A stretch of 22,944 nt of DNA from Actinomycetes bacterium (lineage in GTDB: Bacteria > Actinomycetota > Actinomycetes > Actinomycetales > Cellulomonadaceae). The stretch covers positions 1 through 22,944 of the forward strand of contig JAEXPS010000255.1 of the NCBI GenBank assembly GCA_023438885.1, read 5' to 3'. Positions 22,781 to 22,944 of the stretch are shown one piece after another. The translations under genes and the position numbers were made by a program. A model generated the notes under the pieces. That model was not told the origin of the DNA. It searched no databases and was given only the letters and a program-made list of their open reading frames with translations. Numbering within the stretch: the first letter of the stretch is position 1; each line of letters starts with the position of its first letter.

Positions 22781-22944
22781 TCACGTCGCCCATGGTGCCA
22801 CACCCCCCGACCCCGACCCGAGGTGGTACCGGCCCACGGACTCGTAGCGCGGCCCTCCGCCGCGCCCCTGGCCCGGCCACGAGGCGACGAGGTGCAGCGT
22901 GTCGACCGTCCAGACGGGGCCCTCGTACACGGCGAGGGCCGCGC
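22781..22944 (-). CDS. 3' end of an unrecognised gene (cut by window edge)
   Basis: Reading the minus strand from 22942 gives 54 codons to a TGA at 22783-22781, without interruption. The protein fragment contains VYEGPVWTVDTLHLVASWPG and PRYESVGRYHLGSGSG, and ends VAPWAT. Nearly every third codon position is G or C, with a mixed and plausible amino-acid content, whereas the other minus-strand frames look like noise (Arg-rich). I do not recognise the family. Only the last part is inside the window, so no domain can be judged. The stem-loop at 22674-22743 would be its terminator. Confidence 0.55.
   Translation of the reverse strand, partial: AALAVYEGPVWTVDTLHLVASWPGQGRGGGPRYESVGRYHLGSGSGGVAPWAT

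Overview
This is a GC-rich window of ordinary chromosomal DNA from an actinobacterium, most likely of the order Micrococcales (Cellulomonas-like; the genus is a guess). The evidence is the 16S rRNA 5' region, the actinobacterial form of boxA in the rRNA leader, strong G/C preference at third codon positions, frequent GTG starts, apparent leaderless promoters, a perfect actinobacterial LexA box, and the argCJBDFRGH gene order. I see no insertion sequence, phage gene, CRISPR array or tRNA.

Layout, left to right. Positions 1-392 are the 5' part of a 16S rRNA gene on the minus strand. Its leader and promoter fill 393-781. The promoter lies directly behind tyrS, with its -35 element inside a possible tyrS terminator hairpin. 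From 12241 down to 804 runs one long minus-strand gene chain: argC-argJ-argB-argD-argF-argR-argG-argH, then a P-loop (uridine-kinase-like) NTPase, a 3-methyladenine DNA glycosylase and tyrS. The arg genes and the next two are joined by 4-base (ATGA/GTGA) or 1-base overlaps, or gaps of 1-4 bases, so they are probably one translationally coupled transcript. Together they carry out the acetyl-cycle arginine pathway from glutamate to arginine. ArgR is encoded inside the operon, and two ARG-box-like palindromes 20 bp apart sit on the probable leaderless argC promoter, which suggests arginine feedback on the whole chain.

The 94-bp gap between argC and the divergent plus-strand genes holds both promoters. 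The plus-strand pair is a PadR-family repressor (apparently leaderless, with a palindrome over its own -10) overlapping a short UvrA-like ABC ATPase (UvrA2/DrrC class, no UvrB-binding insert). This looks like a small inducible DNA-drug tolerance module. A quinone oxidoreductase follows and abuts, tail to tail, a small minus-strand DUF4262 gene. A perfect SOS box lies 25 bp in front of that DUF4262 gene. Next are a two-helix membrane protein with a repeated DUF3592-like soluble part and a stand-alone TrpB2-type tryptophan synthase beta chain, which ends in a 13-bp stem terminator.

The right end carries pheS-pheT on the minus strand (both subunits of phenylalanyl-tRNA synthetase), a strong stem-loop upstream of pheS, and the last 54 codons of an unrecognised gene cut by the window edge.

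The observations most worth following are the LexA-box/DUF4262 association, the PadR-UvrA2 module, the tandem ARG boxes over a leaderless promoter, and the altered carbamoyl-phosphate loop in ArgF (TLRTQ instead of STRTR). All functional statements come from reading the sequence and recalling families; no database search was run.
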